Part shown: piece after piece, positions 24,571 through 36,400 of the stretch
How the letters are laid out: each line of letters begins with the position of its first letter
How positions within the stretch are numbered: the first letter of the stretch is position 1
Source: Zygnema cylindricum
Taxonomy: Eukaryota; Streptophyta; Zygnematophyceae; Zygnematales; Zygnemataceae
NCBI GenBank assembly: GCA_037447655.1
Contig: JBBHKE010002370.1
Coordinates: 323,753 to 387,752 of the forward strand
DNA: 64,000 nucleotides
Direction of reading: 5' to 3'
The notes under the pieces: generated by a model
The model's database searches: none
Seen by the model: the letters and a program-made list of their open reading frames with translations, nothing else
Told to the model about the DNA's origin: nothing
Translations under genes and position numbers: made by a program

Positions 24571-26268
24571 TTGATTACAGGGATTGATTTTTATTCTTTT
24601 TAGCTTTTGTGTGATCTTGTGGACAAAGTTTGTTGAAGTTACAGGAAAATTGGGTAGAATGTAAGAACTGCTTAAACTGGTCAAGGCATGAATTGTAGCC
24701 CACCAGACAGTAGCTAGGTCTCCTTTTGCAGATGAAAACACGTAGTTATGAAACAAGCTGAGAAACAGAAGCTTTTTAAATGCAGTGTAAATTGCACCCA
24801 TTTCTTTTAGTAACTCTTGACTCGATCCACCTGGATACTTGGAGCTTATGCCGATAACCTGTTCTTGCAACGTGTGGCAATTGCAGTGTTTATGGTTTTT
24901 TTTGACGCTATTTTGGTTCTAGTGTTTGTTTGAGAAACCAGTCGTTTAGTGTATTCAGAATCCAGGATCTGTCTAACATTCTTTTCCTGTCCATAAGACT
25001 GTCCCGTCTTTCTGATGGATATCCAATTTTCATGATGATTTTGATGAAATCTACGTCATGTTCTCCAAGCATTGACTTTGCAATCACACCTAAAAAAGAA
25101 TTAATGTGGATTACGAGGAAAATTTCACGATGCCTTTGACTATGCATGGTCCATAAACACACTCCCAATGCTCATATGTCATTGTACAGATGTTTGGCCT
25201 GAAACTGGTCTATGTACCATCCTTCTACTGATGAACAACTGAAAAGTCTACCAGCTCAATCCAGTGTGCTTGTCATTTTGTGCATGTGAACGTCAGTTCT
25301 GAGGGAAAAAATGAAGTGTTGCAGTCCACAAACGTCTCACAACACACTTATACTAACGGGGCCCTCTAGGCACTAAGTTTCAACTATGATGGGTATCGTA
25401 CACAATGGCCATTCTTTTGCTTCGCGAAGCACAATGGAAGTTGTTAACACAGGTGTATGCGATTCGATATGACATCCACCAAACTGGCGAACAATGTGTC
25501 AATATTTCTAGACCTGGTTTCTCTGTTTACTCTAAGAAATGTTTGGGTAAACCTTCACCTTCTGTGAGTGAAGGCTTTCGTGTATGTGGACAGAAACTAT
25601 TGCAATAAAGCTTAGATGATTTAACAACAAATGATCCATTACTCATGCATATTCACCGACGTCGCTCTATGCTGCAATAGATAACAACCACATTCAAGAG
25701 TAATTCTTTAGAAAAACGATATCTATCTGGTCCAGCAGTTCAAAGGCAAAAGAGAGCGTAAAACCCATCAATTAACAAATTATGAAGATGTGTGAACTTA
25801 AAGGTGATGGTTCAACATGGTTGTCAAAATCAAATGATTGTGACACATAAGTACTAAGGAGTAAAAGCTCCTCCAATCGTGAGAGGTCTAACACGCACAG
25901 CTAAAGGTACACACATTGCGAATATTTTTGGCACTGCAGTGTAATTAAAGGTACATACTGAGGAGGAGAGTTAAAATGGTAGTATATTCAAAATTTTGTT
26001 AGACTCAATGGATGTGTCGCAAACATGTCTTCTCTCTGAGCCTTGTTAAAGTAAAGAAATAACAATGAGGGCCTGTCTCCAGGACAACCAATTATTACTA
26101 AAACTAATGTACCAATATAAAATGTTAGGAGAACAATATAACTTATGCTTTTCCTTTACTAACAAAACCTGTTTAATGGAACCCCTTCTATGGCGCTACG
26201 TTCAATAATATCTTTTTTAGTGTTTTCAATTAAAGATTATTTTACTTTTATTTACAAAATAAAAAAAC
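24571..26268. other. CCC1 3' region and spacer
   Basis: Holds the CCC1 3' untranslated region at its start. Short ORFs on both strands (for example 24908-25168 minus) show no family that I recognise, and there are no clear repeats. Confidence 0.4.
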
Positions 26269-26451
26269 CTAGACCGTGTTTAGATGCCTGGGAATAAGCC
26301 AAATGGCTTCTCTCTCTGAAGTTACAGCTGAAGCTGATCCTTTCCACCAGTTCTTAATAGAAAAATACAAGGAATTACACATTCCATAAATAATAGCCCC
26401 GGCTATAGGAATGAAATTCAATATGATCAAAAACTTTATAAGAGCGTCCAT
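26269..26451 (-). CDS. Candidate 60-residue membrane protein, unrecognised
   Basis: Starts at the ATG at 26451, just downstream of a good 3' splice signal (CTGTTTTTCAG, exon from 26538). A transcript with an intron in its leader is therefore possible. The peptide begins MDALIKFLIILNFIPIAG, giving one hydrophobic segment of about 22 residues (3-25), followed by a possible second short one and a polar tail ending at TAG. An in-frame stop lies upstream of the ATG. I know no family for it, and chance is a real alternative. Confidence 0.2.
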   Translation of the reverse strand: MDALIKFLIILNFIPIAGAIIYGMCNSLYFSIKNWWKGSASAVTSEREAIWLIPRHLNTV

Positions 26452-26538
26452 GCTATAAACTTGTCGCTCAAATACTCCTCTCTCGCCTCCTGGTGATGAT
26501 CCTTGAGGTCAAAATCTAGCCAAACGAAGCCACTGAAC

Positions 26539-28525
26539 TGAAAAACAGAGTGGGAAAAGAAAAGAAACAAGCCTGAGTTCATTCATCCCCCATTATTGTG
26601 ACTTAAAACCCTAATCCTGTGCAAATCTATTGAATGAATAATAGAAAGCGTGATGTCAAGGGTCCAATAGTTACAATAGGACAATAGACGAACTCGAGAA
26701 TCTGTTTCAATAGGTCATTTTCTAGAGTACGATCTGCAAAACTAACAGATGATCACAAAATAAAATCAGTTGATCAAACAATGGACACAACCAGGAGCCG
26801 TCCAGATCTCCAAGTTTTCATCCTACGCCTCAAAATCTTCGACGCGATTGCTTCTTGAAACCATAAACTTTCCAAAAGAATATGAGGTAATAATAAGGAC
26901 ATAAAGCACATGTAACACCACTATATGACTGCAATTCATATCCCCCTAAAGGCTGAAGAAAGTAAACAGTGAGGTTCCGTACTTATTCTAAACGTTGGAG
27001 TGACAACCGTCACAAGCCAAGTTGGACAACATTTTTCACTTCCAAAAAGCATTACAAAGTGAGCTGCCATTTTTTTCAAAATTCGTTTGCTTAGTTTGGT
27101 TTGTCGATACGATATCTTGGACATGCACGAGGGAGAACAAATGAACACTTTTTTTGGTTGCAAGAGAAGGACACTCAGAAGTGAAACAATTCCAGGCTCT
27201 CTTTCAATTAATATCAGTAGCAGTCTGTCCAGTTTTAAACCACTTCTGTAAAAAAGCATAATGAAAGCCCATATTCTCCAGTATTTAACGATCAAAAGTG
27301 ATATGAACGCCGTGATCCACACCATAATTTGTTGGCAAATTCAGTCTGCTATTAGTCTGAACTGAATGACAACAATGGCCGGCCAGTAGAGTTTTCGTCC
27401 AAAAGCTTTTGTAAACAAAGAAAAGCATAGCATTTCCAGTGCTACGCCTTTGACCATTCGGCCATCTTTCCTATTAATAAGGTGAATAATACTTAAATCT
27501 CAAAATAGAGTTAATGACAAGCATAAATTCAAAAACAATAACATCTAACACTATACTATGTAAAATTACAAATAAATTGATTTAATAAACATAAATGTAG
27601 TCAACTAAAAACGGTAAATGTTGTTAAAAAAAAAAAAAAAAAACATACATTGTTTGTACGTTATAGCTGTAATATCATGTGTGATGTCTGTGATAATCGC
27701 AAATCACGTATTTCTGCAATGTCGCCAACAGAGTGCTCCCCCTAAAGTCATGACTCAGCCAGACATAGAACTGCGTTTTTTGTGTTCAGCAGAGGACTTA
27801 GGAAACAAAAAATCAAACAAAAATCCACAAGATCTCAGTAGAATCTTTGACATAGACAGGTTTGTCATATTTTCAAAAAAAACAAAAACAGAAAAACGAA
27901 GCGGACAGACCTCGGATGCAAAAATAACTTAAAAAAGAGAAGAAATGAAAAGGAATGACGTACCGTTGTTAGATGTTAAAATGCAGAAAACACAAAAACA
28001 ATCACATAAATAACTTTTGAGGAGAAAACATGCAAATGGAAAAACACATGAGCGCGTATCCTCCTGCAATAAAATACATCACAAAAACAAAGAATTCGGA
28101 GACATGGAAGAAATAAAGGCTCTGAATGCAGGTGTGATACAGCAGCACTCTACAGCACTTCTTCCAATTGGAGTAAGAGCGAATCAGAAACAAACAAAAA
28201 GGAAAGGGAGAGAAAGAGAGGGAAAGGGAGAAAGACAGGAAGAGAGAAAGATAGTGACATGAACAGAAAATGGAAAGCAGAAACCGTGAAGAGAAACGGA
28301 GAGCATTGGACATGTAAGGCCTCCTCTTCCTCTTCTTGTGCTTACTTCAGCAGTAAGTGCACCGGAGTACGGAACGTTATCCTCCCTTCGGTCGGTACGA
28401 GAACTAGGGTACCGTCATATATCGACGTGTTGAGTCGTTGTGGGAATGTAATGATGACACTTTGAGATTTAATAATTTTTCTGTTGTTACAAAATAAGTT
28501 AATTCTTATCATCAACCTAATCACC
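26539..28525. other. Spacer without recognised gene
   Basis: AT-rich. Contains a run of 18 A (27625-27642) and a GA-rich purine stretch (28198-28258). Short ORFs on both strands look like chance. Confidence 0.4.
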
Positions 28526-28598
28526 ATCCGCGTGGCCTAATGGATAAGGCATCTGACTTCTAATCAGGGGATTGTGGGTTCGAGTCCCACCGTGGATA
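28526..28598 (+). tRNA. tRNA-Arg (UCU)
   Basis: 73 nt. The acceptor stem ATCCGCG pairs with CGTGGAT (one G-U). D arm GCCT/AGGC. Anticodon arm TCTGA-CTTCTAA-TCAGG with anticodon TCT, which reads AGA. T arm GTGGG-TTCGAGT-CCCAC. No intron and no encoded CCA. Box A and box B are intact. A TTTTT Pol III terminator starts at 28601. Confidence 0.95.
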
Positions 28599-28724
28599 CA
28601 TTTTTGAGTTCTTTCCTAGGGATACCTTTTTGAGTTTTTCCCTTAGGGATACCTTTTTGAGTTTTTCCCTTAGGGATACCTTTTTGAGTTCTTTCCTAGG
28701 GATACCTTTTTGAGTTTTTTCCAC
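28594..28724. repeat. Tandem repeat of tRNA 3' end plus terminator, 5 copies
   Basis: Unit of 26-27 bp reading GGATACCTTTTTGAGTTCTT then TCCTAG. The first copy's GGATA is the end of the tRNA acceptor stem, so the array grew from the tRNA 3' edge. Every copy keeps the TTTTTGAG terminator. Confidence 0.85.
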
Positions 28725-28747
28725 TCTGCTGGTAAACCCTAATTCAT

Positions 28748-30180
28748 TTAGGGGGTGTCCCCATGTAATCGATACTTTGAAGAACTACTTCGGATATAAT
28801 TTTTCTCCTCTCTCCATTCACCCCGTAGTACTTTCTTTTCCTCAATTATTTATCGTTTTCTCACTTTGCTGTCTTTTTTTGTCTCTTTGTTCTTTCTATT
28901 CTCTGTGCACTCTCTCCTTTGTTTGCTTCCTCTCCTCTCTATGTCTCTCCCGATATTCTTGCTTTTTATTCCTCTCGGTATTCCAAGTTTCTCTACAATT
29001 TGTTGACAAAAAAAAAACTGAAATATAAAAAAAAAATAAAAAAATTTAAAATCAAAAATAAGTAATTAAATAAAACAAAAAAATAGAACAAAAAATAAAT
29101 GATATTAAAGTTTAAAAAGAAATAAAAGTAAAAAAATAAAAAAAATAAAAAATAATAAATATCAATAAAATAGTAATTATAAAAACTATATATTTTCAAT
29201 TTTTTTTTTTTTTTTTATTATTTTTTTTGGTTTTTTTTTTTTTTTTACGTTTCGTGTTGTTTGTTTTTTTAATCCATTTTTTTGGTTTTTTTTTTGTTGA
29301 AGGTCCTCCGTACCACTTTGAAGAGCATTCCAATGTGAGAAAATGAAATCGGAACTTTGAAAGGTGACGGTTATAGACTTACGTACAACTTGTGACAATT
29401 GAAGACGACTAAGAAACTTGCGACAATTGGTGATGCCAACAAATACAGTGATATTTGTACGCGTCTAGATTTTTGTAAACTTGCGACAATTGGTGATGCC
29501 AACAAATACAGTGACATTTGTACACGTCTAGATTTTTGTAACATTGTGGATGTTTACGGTTTTGTGACATTGTGACATCATGCACACTTGTGACAGCGTC
29601 GACATCATTCATTAAAAAAAAAATAGCCACGGCTTCCTGGTTTCGTTTTTTTTTACTTTTCTCAATCAACTTGCCATCAATATATACATAAAGGTGATAA
29701 AATTTTTTTTTTTTCAAATATCCTTCATTTCATAGTAGTATTAGCGTGTTTATAAAGTATGAGATGAAAACGATAATGTGAGAGGGAGAAAGGGAGAGGC
29801 GACGACGGTGTAAAATTCCGCAAAGGACCCATAACTAAAAGTGGAGGTCCAAGACCCTTACAATTTTGTTCCGTACATGCGCGTGACGGGCAGGGAGAAA
29901 AATACTCTCCCTCGTCCTATAATTTTCCCACTCGTGTAGCTCGTGCACGGATCGTTTGTCGTTTGTTGTTTGGGTGATACTTTAACTAAAATCACCTCGC
30001 AAAGTGATATTTTATTAAGATTTTTAATGAGGTGGATTCGCATGTCCGGGGGTGAAAGGAGGAAAACGCCAAAATGATTTCACAAAACGACAAAAGATTT
30101 TTTCGTTGGGGACTTAATTCTGGGGGAAAATGACAGAAAAAAGTCGATATTTTAATTCATGGAGACACCCCGTAAAGCCT
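28748..30180. mobile_element. Family A element between the tRNA genes
   Basis: Ends TTAGGGGGTGTCCCCATGTA and TTCATGGAGACACCCCGTAA form an inverted pair. After the left end comes a stretch of pyrimidine-rich and then almost pure A/T sequence (28990-29290). It then follows the same landmark order as 3907-4810: TGTGACGG, GACGTC-type words, the GA-rich stretch at 29780 and a decayed palindromic box at 29992-30014. No transposase. Confidence 0.6.
29414..29539. repeat. 63-bp tandem duplication inside the A element
   Basis: Two copies of AAACTTGCGACAATTGGTGA plus GCCAACAAATACAGTG and following bases, offset by exactly 63 bp with only a couple of differences, so recent. Confidence 0.85.
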
Positions 30181-30835
30181 CTTCTCCATCATGCGTCGAC
30201 AATAATCGTACGTATAGGTTTAGTAATATTTTGTTTACTTCTCCATCAGGTCATGCCAGCAAGGCAACTATCGCCTACATGTTTTTTTTTTAATTGAAAG
30301 CACGTAGGTTTTTGTTCAGACTACGAGAACAGTCAAAGATTCCAAAAGCACAAAATGTGAACGTCGTTTCTGGAAGGACGGACAGAATTTAAAATTTGTA
30401 GAAAAAGTATTAAATTTTAAAGATATGTTCGTGCGTACTTTATCACCATTGGAGTTGCGACATTATGTTTTAAATGCAAAGTCCTTTCCGCGAAAGGTCA
30501 ATGGTGTAAAAAATAGCGTCAGAGGATATCCTCCGTCAAAGTTTGGAGAATCTTATCGAGTATCAAGTACACGTGTTTAAAAAAATAAAAAATGCAATAC
30601 GGACTTTGTACGAAAATGCATTTTTTCGAATAAACAACCTCACATTTTGCATGATGGAGGTACACTGTGAGTTACGATTTCGTTTTTGCGCATTAGGACA
30701 CTTTAAAACCATGTACGAAGAATCTCTTCACTACAATTCTTAAGTTCGCTAAGTTACGATTACATGGGGACACCTAAATAGACACCAGGAAGAAATACGT
30801 TCAATAAGGACATCTTATCAAAAGTTATAAAACTT
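30181..30835. other. Spacer with an A-type end near 30755
   Basis: TTACATGGGGACACCTAA at 30749-30766 looks like a right end of family A, but its partner is unclear. Nothing else is recognised. Confidence 0.3.
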
Positions 30836-31098
30836 TTATCAACCGGAAGGAAGATGTCATGTCAAAAAATACACTAAAAATTAGTTTCAATGTTCTCAAT
30901 ACAATATTTGAGTAAAAACGTGGGAAAACACATCTAGGATGGGGACTCGAACCCACAAAGTTCTAAAAATTTAATCAACAGGTACAGTAGTAAGTTGTCC
31001 TGTCAAAAAAGACACTAAAAATTCGTTTCGAATTTTTCAATACAATATTCGAGCAACAAAGAGTTAAAAGTCATCCCAGCAACAAAACGTTAAAATAA
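30836..31098. repeat. Diverged tandem duplication behind tRNA-Arg
   Basis: Two related blocks (about 30836-30960 and 30970-31098) share TATCAACMGG, GTCAAAAAA-ACACTAAAAATT and CAATACAATATT. The second block leads into the intact tRNA gene. The first ends in a tRNA 3' fragment. The offset is 141 bp in the middle and 167 bp at the T arms, owing to an extra stretch near 31070-31095. Confidence 0.65.
30935..30956 (-). pseudogene. tRNA-Arg 3' fragment (T arm)
   Basis: Read on the minus strand it gives GTGGGTTCGAGTCCCCATCC, the T arm and start of the 3' acceptor strand of tRNA-Arg. Anticodon and D arms are absent. It is the counterpart of the intact gene at 31099-31171 in the duplicated block, so box B is present without box A. 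Confidence 0.7.
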
Positions 31099-31171
31099 CA
31101 TCCCCGATGGGACTCGAACCCACAATCCCCTGATTAGAAGTCAGATGCCTTATCCATTAGGCCACGGGGAT
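31099..31171 (-). tRNA. tRNA-Arg (UCU), second copy
   Basis: 73 nt on the minus strand. Acceptor stem ATCCCCG/CGGGGAT is fully paired. D, anticodon (TCT) and T arms match the copy at 28526 except for one T-stem base. A TTTT terminator lies at 31092-31095. The two genes point toward each other across about 2.5 kb. Confidence 0.95.
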
Positions 31172-31444
31172 TCATGGTACAGTGATATAATTTAATTGTA
31201 ATTAATGGTATAAATGTATTCACTTTTATCCTACATGGTAATTTATAGATGACAAAATAGTCGAGAACATACCAATAGCACTAAGTTAATTTCCGTAATG
31301 TACGAATGGCACTGCGATTCCCCGAAACACGGATTAGACGGGCAGAATCGTTGGTCGTCCATTATCCGTACTAATACATACAAGCCGGCAGTGTAGGGAT
31401 CGTCTAGAAATCCCATCACTTAAAGGAGGTACGACAGTACAGTA

Positions 31445-31764
31445 CACCGCCAATCGTTATTAGGCTGTAAGTTTTTTTAGCGTATAAAAATAATTACCGT
31501 GGTGTACGCTATTTAAGAATTTGAAAATTTTGGAAAAAATAATACATTCTAATTGTTTGGTTATGGTAATTTGGATCTTTGAAAAAAAATATGTCGGTCG
31601 CAAACATGCTTACACTAATATAGGTCTCCGAACAAAATCTGACAAATCGTACACAAATTGTACATTCACACGGTGTAATTTATTCTATTTAAGGTATCAA
31701 TGTCAAAATTTTGGGGTGCCGATATAGCGTACATAAGGCTAATAAGTAATAACGATTCACGGTG
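31445..31764. mobile_element. MITE family B copy (B5)
   Basis: CACCGCCAATCGTTATTAGG on the left and AATAACGATTCACGGTG on the right, with TA outside both ends. No gene inside. Confidence 0.75.
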
Positions 31765-31808
31765 TACTGCCCGGGTACCTTGCGATTTTAGGGTCATAGG
31801 GTTATTGG

Positions 31809-32243
31809 TAGTGATGTGTATCGGTAAGGATTTGCCGATAACCGATATGGGCCTTTTTTCGGGTAGCTGATAATCGATATATCGGTAAGGGGATATATGT
31901 ACGGACCGTACAGATAGACGTACGACCAATCATAACGTAAATCATAAACAAAAAAAAACGTACTGAGGTGCCTACCAATCAGATCATTTGAACAAGCAGA
32001 AAGTACAATATCCGGCATAAGATATGTACGGATTTAGTACGGCTCCAGTTAAACGATGAACCTTTCACATCCGACGCCATTGCTTTGTCCATTTTTTTCT
32101 TGGGATCCACTGGAAACCTGCCACGTGTAATACGGACAAAAGTACAAAGATTACAAATATATCGGTAACTCTGACCGTTCGATAACCGATAACTATCGGT
32201 ATCGGTGTTATCGCGATAATTTTTTTACCGATACACAACACTA
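31809..32243. mobile_element. hAT-like MITE family D, copy 2, with exact 8-bp duplication
   Basis: Starts TAGTGATGTGTATCGGTAA and ends TTACCGATACACAACACTA. Immediately outside, GTTATTGG occurs on both sides (31801-31808 and 32244-32251), a perfect 8-bp target-site duplication. The terminal TAGTG and the 8-bp duplication are hallmarks of the hAT superfamily. 435 bp with no transposase, so non-autonomous. The internal stretch ending CCTGCCACGTGT is shared with the copy at 63589. Confidence 0.85.
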
Positions 32244-32424
32244 GTTATTGGTTGTGTTTTTTTTTAAATAAAAAAAAACACGAATGAGAAAAAAACCCTA
32301 AACATATTTATACACAGGACGTCCGCGCGGCGCGACGCGTCGTAAAACGAAATGAGTGTGGACGTCGAGAGTAAAAGTCTCACACTTTGTCCGTAGCGCG
32401 AAAATAGCAAGGTTCAGTACAGTA

Positions 32425-32963
32425 CACCGTCAATCGCCATTACATTATATAACGCCAATTCGATGCCTTTTAGAAAAAAAACCCGAAATACAATCCATAA
32501 TTCTATTTTTTCCATTATTCTAATTAGGAATTTTTCTCAATTTGGCGTTAATAATGGAAGTACACTCAATATAAATAGTGTGGATTACCCGGACAGGATA
32601 TTTTCGTACGAAATGGTACTTTGAATTACAAAGGCATAAAAGACACTTAACATTGCGCACACACATGTGAATGTGCACTGGAAGAAAGAGATGCAAAATC
32701 GTCGAAAAAAATCACGTTCTCATATGTTCGTCCGTCGACCGTGTGAACAGCGCGACGGCGTACGAATTGTCGATTTTGTACAAATATATTACTGTAGACA
32801 TCGAAAGGGCGGGTATTTATTATTCAGGACAACCCAAATTACAGTTAGGGATTAATTAGTATATATATACTTTTCAAAAATAAAAAAATTCCCGATTAGT
32901 GTTAATAACACTAATATTTTTTTTACGCTATTTATTCCTTTACTCTAATAGCGATTGACGGTG
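32425..32963. mobile_element. MITE family B copy (B6) upstream of NSN1
   Basis: CACCGTCAATCGCCATTAC on the left and CTAATAGCGATTGACGGTG on the right, TA outside both. At 539 bp it is longer than its relatives. It is followed after TACTGTA by the next copy. Confidence 0.7.
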
Positions 32964-32970
32964 TACTGTA

Positions 32971-33176
32971 CACCGTGAATCGCTATTAGAGTCAATGACT
33001 CTAATTGCAGTACCCCGTTTTTTTACCCAAATTCTCAAATAGAATAAATAAAAACCCTTTAAAAACCAAATTAGAGTAGATGATTTCCTTCAACCCCCTA
33101 ATTCTCAAATAGCGTTAATAACGCTATTTGTTTCATAACGCTATTTATTTCTAAACGCTAATAGCGATTCACGGTG
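32971..33176. mobile_element. MITE family B copy (B7) upstream of NSN1
   Basis: CACCGTGAATCGCTATTAGA on the left and GCTAATAGCGATTCACGGTG on the right, TA outside. Only 7 bp separate it from the previous copy. An extra lone right end (AGAGCGATTCACGGTG, to 33210) follows, about 235 bp before the NSN1 start codon. Confidence 0.75.
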
Positions 33177-33444
33177 TACCCTTCATTAACACTAAGAGCG
33201 ATTCACGGTGTACCGTAAAGTGCAGTACAGCTAACCTGTTCTTTGCTACATTTTATCGAATGAAAACCTGAAGCTCGACGTTCTGAAACTCTGGAGCTGC
33301 GTGCTCTTGGACAGCCGCCTTTAGCCCTTGCCTGCTGCACTCTATCGTATTGCAGGAAACTAAACTAGCGCTCTCTTGCCTAATTGCAGAATTAGGCTCG
33401 AAGCTCATTCGTCAACTGATTGATAGTATCGGAGATCAGATAAA

Positions 33445-36400
33445 ATGGTGAAAAAAAGCAAGAGTAAGTGCAGTCTTGGCTTATGTTTTGAGTATTGTGT
33501 GTTAGGAGTTCGTTGATTTCTTCAGAAGAATAGCTTACAGATGCTTGTAATTGCTTCTAGGGTTTATTTGGTCTCTTCTTCTCGTCTTTATTTGCCCGTC
33601 TTTCCCTGACTTTTTTGTTTGAGTTTACTTTTTTATCCCATAAAACATTTTTATGTCTGATTCTGTGACATTTTTATACTGATATGCTTGCTTGTCTCAA
33701 GGACATAGTTGTTGAGTGTGTGGCGTTTTGTTATTCAAATGAAAGAGTGGTTTTTTTTTTTTCACATGAACGATTGTATGTTTTTTTGTTTTTCACATGA
33801 TGCTTTCGCCGGACCAGAGAGCAAAAGCAAACGGATGCCACTGCGTAAGAAATACAAAATTTTGAAGAAAGTGAAGGAGCATCATAAAAAAAAAGCTAAG
33901 GAAGCGAAAAAGCAGGAGCAAGGGAAAAAAGGGAAGATTGTTGAAAAGGATCCCGGAATTCCCAGCGCATGGCCCTTCAGGGAACAAGAGCTTGCTGCTC
34001 TGGAAGCCCGACGGCAGAGAGCGCTCGAAGCAGTCGAGAAAAAAAAGCAAGAAAAGAAAGAACGGGTATGTGCTTGCTGCGAACTTGACCACAATTTTCA
34101 TTTAGGATGGAGTGGTTGTTATATCAAATTTAAGTTTGTCGCTCTTCTGAGGTTTAAGCGTGTGAAGGTTTTTCTCATATGGTCTGCTTCGTTAACTTTA
34201 TTTTTGTCTACATGAGTGGTCTTAAATTGGCCACGTCACTCTACCCTAAACTAGTATTAATGGTTCTATTTTTTTTCGCTAATAATTATTTCATACTAGT
34301 AGTGGTGAGCGGTGTAGTTGACATACACACTTGACAGAGTGTGTGAAGATTTTATGAAAGCCTGTAGTTGGGCATAGATTACATAGATTTAAGTTGTGCA
34401 AATATGAAGCTATTGTCTTATGAATACAGACGGTTTCTTTTCATGAGCTTGTCTAATTACAAGGATCTTTTTTTTGCACACTGAGGAATAGTCTGTGATG
34501 TACGTTCCTCTGAGGGGGAAAAAGATTAATATAGGTCTATTGTTACCGTAAGCAATCTCCGGCTTTAAAGCATGAATAACTAGAAGTGTCCTTTTTTACT
34601 AAACTCTGAAGAACGAAAGGAGTTTCCATAAACTGGAGGTGTTTGATGTCACTTTCTAGTAATTACTTGAGCTCAGATTTTTTTTTCTTGTTATCATAAT
34701 ATTCAAATGAATGAATAAAATTCAGTTTACTTTGGGAATGAGTGCCAAGTTGGTTGACTTGTGTCTTTCAGCTTGTTAGAGCAATTAGGTTTAGCTATAG
34801 CAGTTTGGTATGTTTTACGGACTTCTCAACATTAATCAAGCTGTCAAATTGTTTTATAAAAATTGTTGCAAGCTAACATCTTGATAAACTCTCAATTCGC
34901 AACGGGAATTACATTTTCTATCATGGAATGAGTCTCAAATAAGCTAGAATACGGCAATGAGTTAGAGAATGTAATACAAGAATCAGAGCACTCATAGAAT
35001 GAGAGAATCCAATTGAAAGTTTGTCTATGGTATGCCTACGAAAATCAGTAATTACCTTCATTAATCGTCACAAGTGTATCTATAAGTAAAGTTGATCTCA
35101 TGATGCAACTCTATGTATCAAAAATGTTGTAGGTTCTTGATGCTACTGGAACAGATATTGTTCTGCGGTTATTTTGAGATAATTCGATTCAAATGGCATC
35201 ACTGGTGAAGATCGAGTTGTTGCCAGTGTTAATAGAGCTTATCGTCTCAAGGCTTGAATCATAAAGATGTGATCCTCCCTGGTTATAGCGTCTATCTTGG
35301 ATCCTGTATCACATTGATCTCAAAGTTTGGCTCGGCTAACTTTTTTTCCCACAAATTGTGTACAAATCATGGAACTTTCGGAACACGACAGCAAGCAAAA
35401 AGGAGGTCCGGCGTGCTTGAAGATACTGAGGATAATGGACTAACAGAAGATGCTTCATTGGCCAAGCTTGCTAAGGAGGCAAAAAAGCGCGATGCTGAAT
35501 TTGAGCAACGAAAGAGACAGAAGACTGAAGCCAGCACTAGTATTCGACCGAATGGTAGGTTTCATGAATGCCGTTTTGGCTCACGCTAATTCGTTTGCAA
35601 AGAGTTGAACAACATCCAAAATTGCAATCCTCAATGTGATAATCAAGTTCAGTTGATGCAAAAAAAAATAAACAGCAAGCAGAATTTATGGGACTGCCAA
35701 TATTTAACTCAGATTTCATGGAACATGAAGAATCCGGTTTCATTTTGCAGGAACAGTCATACTGCAATGTTTTTGCTTTTGACACTTTGTTTATCTCTCT
35801 TTTCTTGCTGTTTTGCCAGACGGCTCAAAACGTGCTTTCTACCGTGAGTTTCAAAAGGTTATCGAGGCGGCTGATGTTGTTATTCAGGTGCTCGACGCAC
35901 GAGATCCTTTGGGCTGCCGTTGTCAGGAGGTCGAACGGATGGTGATGAAGAGTGGAACCCATAAGCGCGTCGTGTTGTTACTAAACAAAATTGGTTAGCC
36001 TCATTCTTCACCATTCTCTTGTCCTTCTCTTGGAAAGAATGTTGCTTCAACTTGAGTAAAATTCCTTGTGGTTTTGACTTTCAGGAACCTAGAGAAACTG
36101 GTTATTTATGTCACTCCCCTAGAATTTCTGATGTGTATTTGGCTTGTTGGAGAATGTTACACGTGTCTGCTGAATAGGATTACAGGAATGGGTTGAAAAG
36201 GCGAACATGCCTACTTACTCATATTGTGCATTTTGCACTTTTAGTTTAAATGTGGTGAGATAGATGTGTGTGAAGACCTGTTACTTTTGTCTAGATGTTT
36301 GAGTTTAATGTAGGGGATGATTTTGTCTAATCTTGGGACAGTTTAAACACTTGACGCTTTTGCGAACTAACAAATTTATAGAAAGTTTAAACCTCTTTCA

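Noticed and set aside
28002-28313. The minus-strand reading FFHVSEFF resembles the start of isoprenylcysteine methyltransferase.
   Set aside because: No other exon of that enzyme, such as the HPSY box, was found on that strand down to 24600, and the frame is mostly low-complexity.
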